The notes beneath the pieces were generated by a model. That model saw only the letters and a program-made list of their open reading frames with translations, searched no databases and was not told where the DNA came from. 64,000 nucleotides of DNA, from the NCBI RefSeq assembly GCF_030052815.1, contig NC_079500.1:1550001-1614000 (forward strand), written 5' to 3'. Positions 40,182-52,623 of the stretch are shown here, in pieces (positions within the stretch are counted from its first letter, which is position 1; every line of letters starts with the position of its first letter). The position numbers and the translations under genes were made by a program. The stretch is from Hevea brasiliensis. Lineage: Eukaryota; Streptophyta; Magnoliopsida; Malpighiales; Euphorbiaceae.

Positions 40182-42259
40182 AAATGACCAAAATACTGTT
40201 CCTTTGGTATGCTTGACCAGTTTTGGCAAAAATGCCATAACTTGGTCTCCAAAGCTGCAAATTGAGTGAAACTAGTGCCATAAGTTTTATAAGACATAGC
40301 ACAACAATTTTTATGTTTTGACCAAGCTCTAGAAACCATTGCATCCTAGGGAAAATATTAGCCAAAGTTAGGAATTGAAATCTAGAAAATGTTAAGTTGA
40401 ACCCAGAATGCCATTTGATACCTGTGTGTTCATTTGGCCATAACTCCCACTAGGAAATTCCATTTGAGATTTGCCAATATGATGTAGAAACATGATACTT
40501 AGGGATACAATATTGATTTAGACACCTTTGCCAAATTCTAAGTGTAAAGACCCTAAAAAGAGGGTCAAACATACTCAAGTTGATTTTTGCCCTTATAGGA
40601 CTGAGAGTCCAGGTTAATACATTGACCATAACTCACTATACCAAGCTTGAAAAATTATGAAATTGTACCTGGGAGTCCCTAAGACATAGAGGAACATATC
40701 TTGTGGAGGAACCTAAGTCTAAAAATGACAATAAAATGATCAAATGACTGGTCAAAATTTATTGACTAGAAATTATAAATTCTGGACAGCTTAGAGGCAA
40801 AGGGACTAGTTATGGTATTTTGACCATAAGTTGAGTTATATAACCCCAAATTCAGTGATTCAAAAACTGAAATTCAAGTTTAAACATAGAGGAGCAATTG
40901 TTATGAAGGAAGTGTGACTAAATAGACATCCTAACCTAGTCAAATTCCTAGATAAAGATAACATATCAACATGAACCTAAAGAAAGGTTCATGGCAAAAA
41001 TGCTATATATGATAATTAAAATACTCATAAGGATAATTAAATATTAAAAATGATATGAATATGTAAATTGGGACTAATGTCCCATTAATATGAAATTAAT
41101 GGTACCAATGAACAGTACCAGAAAATAGTAACAGTGAATAGTGCTAAAATAATTAAAAATGTTTAATTGCCCATAGTATACCTAGACTTATTTATTTAGT
41201 TTGGATAAATTGGTATACCAATTAGGGATCACAGATAGCAGTACTGCTTACAGAGCAAATCATGAACTGACAATATATGTCTGGTATGATTGTTCTACAG
41301 GCTATATGCCTACTTACTGGCCATTGTGCCTACTTTATTTCTGGCTTTACAAGCCTGACAATGGTCTCGTGCGACGGTGGCCTCGTGCACGATGGATGTA
41401 TACAGGGTAGACATATGGCTGTCTAACCCGTATACTCCCGTGTATCCAGCTTTTATAATTTGTTATAGGATTCTTGGGCATTGATAATAATTAATTAATA
41501 CTGAATATACAATAAGTAAACAGGAAAGACCCCAATAATTTTAATTGATTCCAAAGTGTAAAAAAAAATGTAAAAGACCCAGAATTTATGATTTGTAAAT
41601 ATTATTTCAATTGTTTAATTATTATTATTATAAATTATGCACCACTAAGCATTATGCTTAGCGCATTGGTTTTCCATCGCGTAGGTACTGAAGATCAGCA
41701 GCCGCCACAGTAGTATTCGGACAGAGTTTCGACCAGATCTGCCACCGATCAGAGTCACCTCATCAGTCTTTTGTATTTTGGTAGGGCCCATGTGTAGCCT
41801 AGTATTTTAGTTCATTATGTCTAGTCATTATGTAATTACTAGTTTATGATGTATTTTATTTTGGACTTGAAATGAAAACTTATAATTTATTATCTATGAA
41901 TTTCAATATGAATGCAATAGATGACACTTCATTTTGAGATCTCATAAATAGTTGCGAATGATATGATAAAAGAGAATATGATATGGAAATATGTGAGATG
42001 ACTATGAATATGTTAACAGGTGATAGTGGAACCCGCCAGATGCTAATAAAACAGAGGAGGATTTGTTCGGGTCTCCACAAAAATAAGATATAAAAAAAAA
42101 AAAAAATTTCTACACGTAAATTACCTGATTTAAAGGACATTAAAATTTACAATAGACATGACAAGACAAGATAGGGTGCTCCGGCACCGAATGTGGCACT
42201 TCTTGCTTGGCTATACAATAGACGGGTAAGGGGCGTCACAATTGCACCCATCCTAGATA

Positions 42260-45200
42260 ACTAACTTCTAATGGTGATGAAAAAAAACCCTCAGAAGAAA
42301 CAACCAAAACATCAAAATAACTAGAACAAAAGCACAAAGAAAGAAATTCAGATACACAGAACCAGAATGGACCAAAGATGGAAAAGAGAAACCAAAACCA
42401 GCCACAACTAACAGGCAAGTCCTGAAGCTACCTCAAACAGCTAATTCCTAAGATAAAACGTATTTTTTTTTTTTTGTTTACAATTCGCTAGCTCCTATTA
42501 AAATTTAAATTTGGGATCCTCTAGTATTAGAGACAACTCCAGTACCATTAAGCTCATAATTTTATTATATTTAAAAATATAAATAGTATAATTGACATAT
42601 TTAATTCTGATTTAGTTGTTTGTAAACAATGAATCATCTTAATTAGTTTACTTTTGCGTTGTTATAACTTTATGGACGGAACTAGAACTTGAAGAATGAA
42701 GGGCTTAGAATAATGGTGAAAATTAATGAAAAATCAAAGGATTAAATCAAAATTTTTAGATTTTAGGGAGCCATAAATAATGATAACAATGAAAAAACAT
42801 AAAAATTTCAAGAATCAATTGAAAATTTTTTCAGATTTCAAAGGTCTATTAACAATGGAAAAAGATTTCAATGGTTCCAAGAAACTTTTATACACATATG
42901 AAATTGTGGAAATTAAGTTTGGTGGAGTCATGGCTCCTTTAATTTCACATTTTTGTTTTATTTATAAAGGAGATTGATCAAGAGGGTATTAATTTTGAGA
43001 TATAGTTCAATTTAAGAGATAAATCTAATGATTCAATATGATATTTATATATATATAATATGATAGACTAACCCATTTTATTTTCTAATCATAGTACTCT
43101 ATAATTTCATTATGTATTATTAATTGTTTTCTTAAAGTTGTCTTACGATATATTTCATACTTCCCTTTACAAATTTGAGGTACAAACACGCAGGTCCACA
43201 ATTATTCACTTTTCTGTGGTGGACAATGTTTAAATTATTGATGTGAACAGATAAAAAGAGTACATTCCGTTAGGCTTCTTTCAATAATCAATTATCTATA
43301 TTACTCATTATTCTAAAACTAGAAATTTGTATATTTTTTTTGAAGCAAAAATTAGAAATTTAAATTAAATTATAATAATTGTAATCTGTCTAAATTAGGA
43401 ATTCTTTGACAGCTATGTCGACTCATTCCAAATCGCAGGACATGACTCAGTATACATTGCTTATCAAACTCTGCTTCTTTGTGAGGATGATGTGTCTGTC
43501 ATTGTAGGTGACAACATACATTGAAATAATTATCTTTTTCTCAATGATAATTATTTAACAAAAAATTGAACCATCTTATTTATTTATTTATCATTGTTTC
43601 ATTGGATTTTTATTTTATAAAAAATTGCCAATAGAAAATTGAACAATTTATCCTAGTAGCATAGTTTGGTTCAGTGGTTAAAAACATATTATCCATTGCC
43701 GTTTTGGAGTCCCCACTCCTCTAACCTCCCAATAAACAAAAAAAATATCATCCTAATAATGTCCCAAAGTTTATGTCCTTATGACACGATCATGGGTTAG
43801 AGTGTTCAAAATTTGCAGAACACCACCTTTGCCAAATGCAAGCAGAAACAATGAAAAGAGCCAACGGAGGTGCAGGATAAGCAGCATCAGCGAGAGCCGA
43901 GAGGTTATAACCTTGGTTAGCAAGTGAATCAGCTAATAATAATAATAATAAATTTCTTTATTGCCTCTCTAAAACAATGAGTGAACCTGCAGTTGATAAG
44001 GGAAGAGACTAATCATATCATCAATCTTGTTCGATTGAGATTGCTAGGGAGATGATGCGATGAACCACCCTTCGAAGAGCAAAATCTGGTTCAATTTGCA
44101 GGTCCTCTCTTTACCAAGAATGGTTCTTTCAGTGTTCCAAAGAGAGATCCGTCAATGTACCATTTAAACTTACATTAATTCTAAAGGACGAGGAATCCAA
44201 AAGAGCAAAATCTTCAAGGCTTTGAAAGGCCAAGACTTTGTAGTGCTCCACTATGAGCTGATTTGAAGCACAATTATGAATCATAGAAGTTAATCCATAT
44301 ATGGAAGAGGGAACAACAATGCCTGCATTAGACTACCAAATTCAACTTACCACAACAAATCCAAGAAGAAGGCTTTGGAGAAGAAGGATGAACATATATA
44401 TGCATGCATGATAGAGATTCAAGAAAAAAAATATTTTCCTTTAAGAGTTGATTTGAAGCACATAATTCAAATGGGATCCACATATCATGTGACTGACTGA
44501 AACTGTTCAGTTCCTAATCCCAAGAAAATAAACAACTCTAGTTATCCAAATTGATTATCACATAATAATGTCGAACGTCTCCTTGAGGGGGACATAATAA
44601 GAACGTACATATATCATGCCAGAATCATTGCTAATTGCAAAGAAGAGACAGGATGGTATAATTATAGTATGTGAAACATGACGATCTACTGGGAGAAGAT
44701 CATTATGTCTAGAATATTAAAAATTGATTATTTTATATAATAGCTCATCTTTTAATCTTTTAAGCTGATAATTTTTAAGCCAGAAGCTTCATTGTGTTAA
44801 AAATATAAAATTATTTTTGCATAAAATTTTTTTTGAGACTCTCACCTATTTACTTAAATTTCTGAATTGAATAGTTTCACATGCGAATATATATTAGAGA
44901 TATAAAACAATTTTTGAATTTTCCACCTATAAGTTTAAGCTTTTCAAATTAAGTGATTTCTTAATACCTTAAATTATTTTTGTCTCAAAAAATTAATGAT
45001 TTATTTTTTCAATGATGAATTGTTTTCTTGAGTCCAAGTTGAATTAGAATTAGGAGATTAAATAAAATAAAAAGTTTAATAGAATTTAAATGATGAAATT
45101 TAATAATTTGAAGTTCCAAAAAGATTACATTTTAGTGGCCTATATAAATGAGTAGTTGGTTGGCCATTATAGTGTAGAGAGCTCACGAAATAGAGAGGTA

Positions 45201-46820
45201 TACCGAATTTCATGAGTTTTGTTTAAGTGATACTAAAGATAAAAAAAATAATTAGTGTTTATATAATTATTTTTTTTAATTAGAGGATTTGTTGATGGGT
45301 AGGATTATACAAAAACATGCTAAATTTTGTGTTCTTTAATTTGTGTAAGTGTGATTTATACAATATTTTTTATAAATTTTTTTTCAGAGATTAAAAAGAA
45401 AAAAAAAATTCATTAAGCAGAAGAAACTGAAAAAGTTTGAACATCTGACATAGCTAATAACAGCAAAAGCGGTGGAGCATACTCCAACCATATCCTCTCC
45501 TTTACGCACCAAATAGAAAGTTCCTTTTCCCAACATGTGAAGCAGATCGAATACATACTCTTTTCTTTTGTTTGATCTGGTCCCCAATGTATGGATCTCT
45601 TTACTTTTTACATGACTTTATTGATGAATTATTTTAATTAGTGGAATGCTTTAATTGATAATGCTTTTCAAAAGGTATAAGTGGGGTGGAACTTTATTAA
45701 TCATTAGGGAAGGAGGGAGGGGGAATTTTCAAAATAAAAAACTTTATAATATCTGAGATTTAAAAATTTTTGTTACTAACTTATTTAATGGCCTTCCCAA
45801 AATGATTTTAATATATGCTTTTTAAGAAAAAAAAATAATTAACATTATGTAACCAAATTATTAAAAAGTCTAATTTGATTTGATCCGATGTATATTACTC
45901 ATCTCATTTGATAAGTATCAGGTTTTAGTTTTCTTATAAAAAATAAAATTATAAAAAAATAATTTTTAATAAAAAATTAAAATTTTAATTAAAAAAATTT
46001 AATCTTAGATGCAGTTGCTGAATTTATAAATTTATGGGTATTCATCTTTCATTTGAACTTATTTTTTATGAATTATTTTAAATTAAATTATATAAATCAT
46101 TAGAGTGATTCTATTTTATGAATTATTTAGATTTTAATTATTTTAAATTTAATATAAAATTTAAATGAATGATAAATCATTCCATGCTAACGACAAATTA
46201 GAAATTACCACATCCGCGACAATCATCCACCTGGACCACGTCATTCCCAATTTCTTGACAAAATCTTTTCATCATTCATCAATCATCATATAGCTGATGG
46301 TTGTTATCAATAATACGTATGATAGCTAATTGTTATTGGTATATAAAACGATTAATAAGAATATATTATTTATTTTATTATTAAAATAGTTATGTAATTA
46401 TTAATTTATTATATAATATATATATATAAGAACTAAAAATATAGTTTTTTAAAAATATAATTAATTTTTTTATATATATACATTTTTTTATTTTATAAGA
46501 ATAAATCAACAAGTTTAATAATTATTCATAATATTTTTATATTATTTTTACAATTTTAAATAATTTACTAATATAAAAAATTTATTTCAAGACAATTTTA
46601 TAGTATATAAATTTTAAAAAAATAATATATTTTAAATAAAAAATAAAATCAAATCAACTATAAGCTAATATAAAGAGTTTATATAATTAGCCACTTATTT
46701 TGACTGGAATCAATTACTAGTAGCTAATTCATAATTAAATTTTAGTTAGCATTATACAAAAAGATTTTTATATAAGTTGCAGATCATTTTAAATTAAAAT
46801 ATTTTTTAAAAAAAATAAAA
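42260..46820. repeat. 4.5 kb near-identical segmental duplication, copy B
   Basis: Partner of 1-4573. It starts 15 bases after the target duplication of the solo LTR, although the true left border cannot be seen because the partner runs off the window. The right end stops abruptly at a truncated TRIM LTR (46821). It carries the same SINE-like (near 43650) and LINE-like (near 43800-43990) fragments and no supported gene. Confidence 0.9.
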
Positions 46821-47223
46821 CGTGTTTTGTCGATGTGGGATTTGCCTAGGGTGTTACAATCAGAGCCGCTCCGTGTGCAACCTTGAACGATGGTGGGGCA
46901 AACCTCAGCGAGGACGCTGAGTCCCATAAGGGGGGTGGATTGTAACACCCTAGGCAAATCCCACATCGACAAAACACGGGAGAGATGCTGGGTTCATAAG
47001 TTGACAGTTCGTAACTCATAGTGACGCGTTGTAAAACCGTGAGGGCTTCGGTGTTACACTGATACCACAAATGTAATGGCCCGGCCCACTAGTGATATTG
47101 TCCGCTCTGAGGCCGAAGCCCTCACGGTTTTAAAACGCGTCACTAGGGGTTACGAACCACCAACTTATAAACCCAGCATCTCTCCCGTGTTTTGTTGATG
47201 TGGGATTTGCCTAGGGTGTTACA
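46821..47223. mobile_element. Rearranged TRIM sharing a joint with 21256-22012
   Basis: Order: the last 38 bases of a reverse LTR (46821-46858), forward internal part 46859-46940, forward LTR cut after 111 bp (46941-47051), 20-base joint (47052-47071), reverse LTR 47072-47223 (152 bp). The cut point, the joint and the two-base insertion in CTCTGAGGCCGAAG equal those at 21730-22012. The left edge is the end of the 4.5 kb duplication, so no target duplication is left. Confidence 0.9.
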
Positions 47224-47788
47224 CATTATCAAAGGTACATTTCCTAATTATAATACCTTTAAGTATGTATTGATAGACCCTAACTATATTCACCCTTATA
47301 TATACATTGTATCTCCTGTTAAAAAGAGGATACCAAGAGATGGGTTAGAAGATGACATGCTTGTCACCAACCCTTTAAACCATAAGGTTATGGTAGATTA
47401 TCAACCGAAAAGGATCGTATCAAAGATAATAGATGGAAATGAGAAGGAGGCTGTATATGAGATGAAAGAAGATGAGTACAGAACTGGTTGAGGAAAAAAA
47501 AAAGAGTTAGTCTATTAGGATATACCTTGGTAACTATGCAATGCTCTTGATGTTTGTACTGTAAGCTGCAGATTATAGTACTGACTTAGGACTATTGTGT
47601 AGAGCTATGTATTTCCAATAGTAAATCGAGATAAGGATAAGATTGTAGAACTAGGATTAATAAGACAGACTAAAGAAAAAGTAAAGTATTATAACACAAA
47701 AAGGCAAAAAGACAAGGAGATAGCGATCCCTTGATTATTTACACTGTGTAAATTTCGAGGACGAAATTTTATTTAGAGGGGAAGAATT
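47224..47788 (+). mobile_element. Unclassified remnant ending in a gypsy polypurine tract
   Basis: A 99-codon open stretch (47192-47491) begins in the TRIM and continues into DNA I do not recognise. It is lysine- and glutamate-rich near its end and matches no family known to me. At 47751-47786 AATTTCGAGGACGAAATTTT and then AGAGGGGAAGAA match the conserved end of pol and polypurine tract of Tekay/Del-type gypsy elements. The LTR expected next is replaced by a Cassandra element. Confidence 0.45.
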
Positions 47789-48426
47789 AAAGGTCCCTTA
47801 GGCAAATCCCACATTGGCAAAGCACGGAGATGGTCTTGGGTTCAAAAAGTAATGATATATAAAATGGGGAACTAATCACTAGAGGCGCCTTTTGGTGGAA
47901 TGGCCTGGAGAGTTAGAAGAACTTCAGGGTTAAGCGTGCTCGCTTGAGAGAAATCCTAGGATGGTTGACCTCCTGGGAAGTTCTCCATTCCACCTATGGG
48001 ACAAAATCGTGAGGTTTATGGCCAAAGCAGACAATTCCTCTAGTGGTTGAAGCCCGACTGTTGTAATTGGTATCAGAGCCGCTCGCTTGTCCTTTTGAGC
48101 GATGGTGGGGCAAACCTCAGCGAGGACGCTGAGTCCCGAAAGGGAGGGAGAAAGGTCCCTTAGGCAAATCCCACATCGGCAAAGTACGGAGATGGTCTTG
48201 GATTCCAAAAGTAATGATATATAAAATGGGGAACTAGTTATTAGAGGCGCCTTTTGGTGGAATGGCCTGGAGAGTTGAAAAAACTCCAGGGTTAAGCGTG
48301 CTCGCTTGAGAGAAATCCTAGGATGGGTGACCTCCTGGAAAGTTCTCCATTCCACCTATGGGACAAAACCGTGAGGCTTATGGCCAAAGCGGACAATTCC
48401 TCTAGTGGTTGGAGCCCGACCGTTAC
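47789..48426 (+). mobile_element. Cassandra TRIM, two LTRs
   Basis: Two LTRs of about 277 bp (47789-48066 and 48151-48426) flank an 84-bp internal part. The internal part starts with primer site TGGTATCAGAGCC (48068) and ends with a purine tract AAAGGGAGGGAG. Each LTR holds a 5S-rRNA-like core (about 47932-47985 and 48293-48345) with GGTTAAGCGTGCTCGC and CCTAGGATGGGTGACCTCCT (one change in the first LTR). The LTR left ends read AAAGGTCCC rather than TGTAAC, and no target duplication was seen. The element is degraded but clearly Cassandra. Confidence 0.9.
48293..48345 (+). other. 5S-rRNA-like core in Cassandra 3' LTR
   Basis: It matches the plant 5S internal promoter from A box to C box, including GGATGGGTGACCTCCTGG. 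It could drive RNA polymerase III transcription of the element. It is not a 5S rRNA gene because the 5' and 3' thirds are absent. Confidence 0.85.
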
Positions 48427-48478
48427 AGTGCGCACCAAACAGCTTTCAACCCACATACCCAAGCTGCGAGCCATAGAA

Positions 48479-50242
48479 ATGGCTGCTAATAGTAATTCTT
48501 CAACCCCAACACCAAACCCTACACCACCCAATGCTCAACCCGAAACACCCATTTCGTCCCCAAACCCCAAATTCCCAATACGAACCCAATTCTCCACCTT
48601 GCCAATCCTCTCATTCCACCCCTAATCCCGACAATGCCACCCAAAACACCACACCTCCCTCCCAAAACACACCAAATTTGCCCCTTCAGCTGTATATGAG
48701 ACACGAAAAAGAAAGAAACTAGTTTTCCACTCCTCTGTTGCACTGAAATAGCCTAGAGTTGTTTCCCCAGGGCCCGTTAGTGCCAGAACCCGCTTTGCTG
48801 CCCAAAATCCTATCTCACCGCAGGTTTCTTCTGCTCCAATTAGGGTCCAATCGTCCCTGTATCATTCACCAACAGTGTCTCAAACTGCTTCAGTTATCCC
48901 TCAATTTGGAAATCAGGTAAACTCATCTTACCCATGGACTTTTAGGGACTTTGAAATGAGGAAAAATTATAAGGCTCTGGCTAAAATGAAAATTTTAGTC
49001 ACCAAGTACATTGATGAACACAGTCTTAGGGAGATAGATAGGGCTTTATGAATCTGTTAGTGAATATTTGGAAAATATAGGTTGGAGTGATTTTGCTAGG
49101 ATTCAAGGACCTGCTTCTAGGGAATTGACAATTGAGTTTTTAAGCTCATTGCAATTGGACTTCCAGCCTATGCAAAGTAACTATAGGGACACCATTTCCT
49201 TTAGGTGTTTGGTTCAGGACAGAGAACTTGACACTGTTCAAGTGAATGCCTTATTTGGTTTTTGAAATGATGGAGCAAAAGTGATAGAGTGGCAAATGAC
49301 TATTTATGACCCCCCTACATTTTGGAAGTCCATTGCACCATATGGGAAATACTACAACCCTAGTTCTGATAAGGCCTCAACTATTCAAGACCCTGCTCTG
49401 AGATACTTGCAAAGATTCATGTCTTACACTATACTAGGTAGAGGGCACAATAATGGGGTTGTAGGAAAGAATGATTTATTCTTTTTATGGTGCATAAAAG
49501 AGAAGAAAAAAATAAATGGTTCTTATTTTCTTTGCTCTCATATGGAATACATAGTCTCTAAGCATTCAGCTGGCAGTATAGTTATTGGAGGGATGGTGAC
49601 TGTAATTGCCAAATCATTTGGTTTTAACCCTGACCAGTATGCTGTGGTGTCTATGGTTGGCCAGTTTTTTTTAGATAGAATTATTATGACTCAAATGAAA
49701 ATTTGTGTAAAGAGGGGTGATGTTTATGTGTTGGTAAATGGGAGACATGAGGGTACAGAGCAACAGCAACCACAGAGTTTAGGACAGCATACTGATGCTG
49801 GTCCTTCTAGCTCACACCCACCTACTGCTGGACAATCAAACTTGTTTTTCTTAAAGATTTGGAAGCAAAAATTGACAGAATGAGTGCAGCACAACAGCCT
49901 GTTTCTGATGCAAATTGTGATATTGTGGTTGCTTTAAAAGCTTTAGAAGGTAAGGTTGATACTCTTGGTCAGAAGCAAGCCAAGCTTGAGAAAAAGATTA
50001 AAAAGAAGTTTTCTTCATTCAGGAAAAAGCAGAAAATTCATGACAAAGAAATGATTGACATTTACAACAAGCTGGCAGCCTCTTTTAACCAGCTGTACAA
50101 ATGGGGCCAAGACATTTTTAAAGAGATGAAGGCTATGGTAGAAAACCTGGATACTGCTTCTGAGAAATCCAATGAGCAAGCACCTGCAGCAGCAAATGAG
50201 CCAGTGCCATCCACCAATGAAGAAGACCAACCAGCTGTCTAG
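48479..50242 (+). pseudogene. Athila-type ORF remnant (env/ORF-1-position protein)
   Basis: The protein is broken by frameshifts and stops into pieces: a Pro/Asn/Ser-rich start (48479-48720), a segment at 48930-49265 with YPWTFRDFEMRKNY, WSDFARIQGP and LTIEFLSSLQLDF, a segment at 49281-49850 with YNPSSDKASTIQDPALRYLQ and DLFFLWCI, and a coiled-coil-like tail at 49859-50242 rich in Lys/Glu ending with an Ala/Glu-rich stretch. F--R---P-----T-EFL-SL is typical of plant ATHILA ORF-1 and plant-transposon proteins. It lies 2.4 kb upstream of an LTR with matching polypurine tract, the position of the extra ORF in Athila elements. Function of the family is unknown. No gag-pol is present, so a large internal deletion is likely. 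Confidence 0.65.
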
Positions 50243-52610
50243 TTTTAGAATTTTGTTTTTGTTAATTTCAGTTAGTTTCTGAAACTTTAGCTTTTAATTG
50301 TGCACATTGGTCAGTTTGCTTTATTTTTCAACTGTTAATTTCCTGGTTATTGGAACTTTTATATGTTTTATCTATTTGTAAATGATTTAATTTTTGTTTC
50401 TTTTAATTCTGTTTGTTTCATGAATCTTACGTTGGCTTGTTCATTGTTGCTGGCTGCCTTGGTTTCTTTTGCTGTGATACTTGCACTATCTTTGTTATCC
50501 AGATTTCTATTGAATTGATCATTTTCTTTAATTTCAGTTTCTATTGGCTATTGTAATAGCATTACTGATATTGCTTTTTAATAGTCATATAACTGAATTA
50601 TTGACAATACAGCAGCTGCTCTTCTCTTAGCCTTGACAATTCAGCCTCTAAGGTAACTTCTCGACATTCATCTGCCACATGTTGACACTGCTTCCCTTTG
50701 CCATGCCTCATGCTAAGGGTTATGCTCTCCTATGAGCTATTTGCATTCCCTCAAATTTTCAAAATTTTTGAAAACCCACCGAAATTTTCATGGAGCATGA
50801 CATGCCCCATGTTGATACCCCATATCAGTTCCTTAGCAGTTGGCACAGGGCATGCTAATTTACCTTTACTTCAACACACCTCATGCTTTTTTATTAACAT
50901 GCCTCATGCTCCCAATACTTATAATTCACATGCCTCATGTACATATTCTGATCATTCACCACTAGGCATGTACATTCTACATGATAACTCTATTCCACTC
51001 TTTCTTAGTTTATATCTCTTCAAGTTATCATTTATTGATATTTCTGCCACTTCGATTAAGCCAATGAGGACATTGTCTAATTTGAATTTAGGGGAGGGCA
51101 AAATTTTTAATCCTTTTTATTTACATTACTTAAATTGCATTTCATTGCATTTTATTTATACTTAGTTACTTAGTTCACATACACTATACATTTACACCAT
51201 GTAGATATATATACTTGCATATAGATATCATATAGATTATGTATAGTTTTTATTTCTTTTTTTTATTTAATTTTTAGGAATCATGCATACATAAAAAAAT
51301 ATAAATAAATAAATTTTTACCTAATTCTTAGAAGATTGAGAATCATTTTGAAAAGTAATTGAGCTTACCTCTAGATGGGTTTGATGGATTGAAAGTTCCG
51401 GATTGGTATGAGGTTATAAGATTTTTATCTAGGTTTATATCTTCTTAGCCAAGGGCCACCCAATTAATTACATTGAGTTTTGAGTGCTTAAAGAAAACTC
51501 TAGAGTAAGAAATAACTAATTGTGTCTCACCAATCCTAGAACAAGCCTTCTAGACCTTTCAAGGCGAAGTTTTAGCATTCACTTGAAAAGAGAGATGATT
51601 AAGGCATTCTTTGAATTTTAAACCCACATTTTTAGCCTTAACCAACCTCACTTTAAAAATTTCCCTTTGAAACCAATTTGGGCCTTCATTTATACCTCTT
51701 ATTTCCTTGGCACCCATAATTTTCCTAGCCATAAACCTAAACACTTACCTACCATTCGTGAGAATAATTTGTTTAAGTGATAGGTATGCTAAAAAAAAAA
51801 AGGTATATAACAATCAAGTGGGAGAAGTACTAATGTAAAATTGGCTAGCAATCATATCATATTGCGAAAAAAAAAATATTTACCACCCAAGTATACAAAG
51901 AAATGAGTTTGGGGGTGGATTAAAAAGGGACAATTGCAATGCAAAATTCAATGTTATTTATGTAGTCCTAAAAGAGTTGCAAAAATTGTATGCTAGCATT
52001 GGTGATTTATTATAAAGTTCTTCCTCCCATTTGATTCTAAAAATAAATAAATAAACAAATAAAATAAAAATTCAAAAAATAAAAATAAAAATAAATAATA
52101 AAAGAAAAGTATATCTTAATCTTTTTAACAATTTAATTATTCTCATGTTTTGCTTCCCTTTTGCCTTTTCTTTTTTAGCCACATTATTACCCCTTAACCC
52201 CATTACAATAATTAAAAGTCCTTTTGATCTCTTGATTGTGTTTTGCTACATTAGTGGAGATTGGAATAGTTAGTTTGCCTATGGGATTGGCACATTATTC
52301 ATCCATTTAAACTATTTCCATCATCATTTGAGACGCATTAGTTTATGGATTGTTTTAGAGTCTATTTTAGCATGATTTCTCTATGTAATTGATTGGTTTG
52401 GGTTTGATGGAATGAATAATTGACCTAAGGCTAAGCGGTGATAACTTTGGTGAGAATTGAATTTCTTATACCTTGAAGGTGGGTATATGGTTTATTAGTG
52501 ACTAGAGGTAAGTTTGAAAGCTTAAATGAGTGATTTTCATGAATTTAAGAAAAGGTACCCCAATTGCATACAATTGTTTTTAATTTGCTTGAGCACAAGC
52601 AAAGATTTGA
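50243..52610 (+). mobile_element. Long 3' non-coding part of Athila-type element
   Basis: There is no open frame of note. CATGCCTCATGC and close variants occur about seven times between 50700 and 50970. A purine run GAGTTTGGGGGTGG at about 51906 precedes the main polypurine tract by about 700 bases. Long non-coding stretches before the 3' LTR are usual in Athila elements. Confidence 0.6.
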
Positions 52611-52623
52611 GTTTGGGGGAATT
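52611..52623 (+). promoter_or_regulatory. Polypurine tract of Athila-type element
   Basis: GTTTGGGGGAATT directly precedes the LTR start TGATAAACTC. Confidence 0.7.

Larger units (their letters stand above)
36892..42240 (+). mobile_element. Solo gypsy (Tekay/Del-like) LTR with nested solo LTR
   Basis: It starts TGTAACGTCCTCACC and ends GGGGCGTCACA. A perfect 5-bp target duplication ATTGC lies at 36887-36891 and 42241-42245. Without the nested LTR (38315-39923) it is about 3.7 kb. A TATA-like ATATATATAAATACCC lies at about 37352-37368, followed by a pyrimidine-rich leader. No primer site or coding region is present, so it is a solo LTR. A (GAAAA)n-type purine tract occurs at 37230-37312. Confidence 0.92.

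Noticed and set aside
47192..47491. 99-codon open stretch as a gene
   Set aside because: It starts inside a TRIM, lacks a recognised domain and is followed by gypsy remnants; treated as element debris.
48293..48345. 5S rRNA gene
   Set aside because: Only the internal promoter third matches; it lies in a Cassandra LTR.
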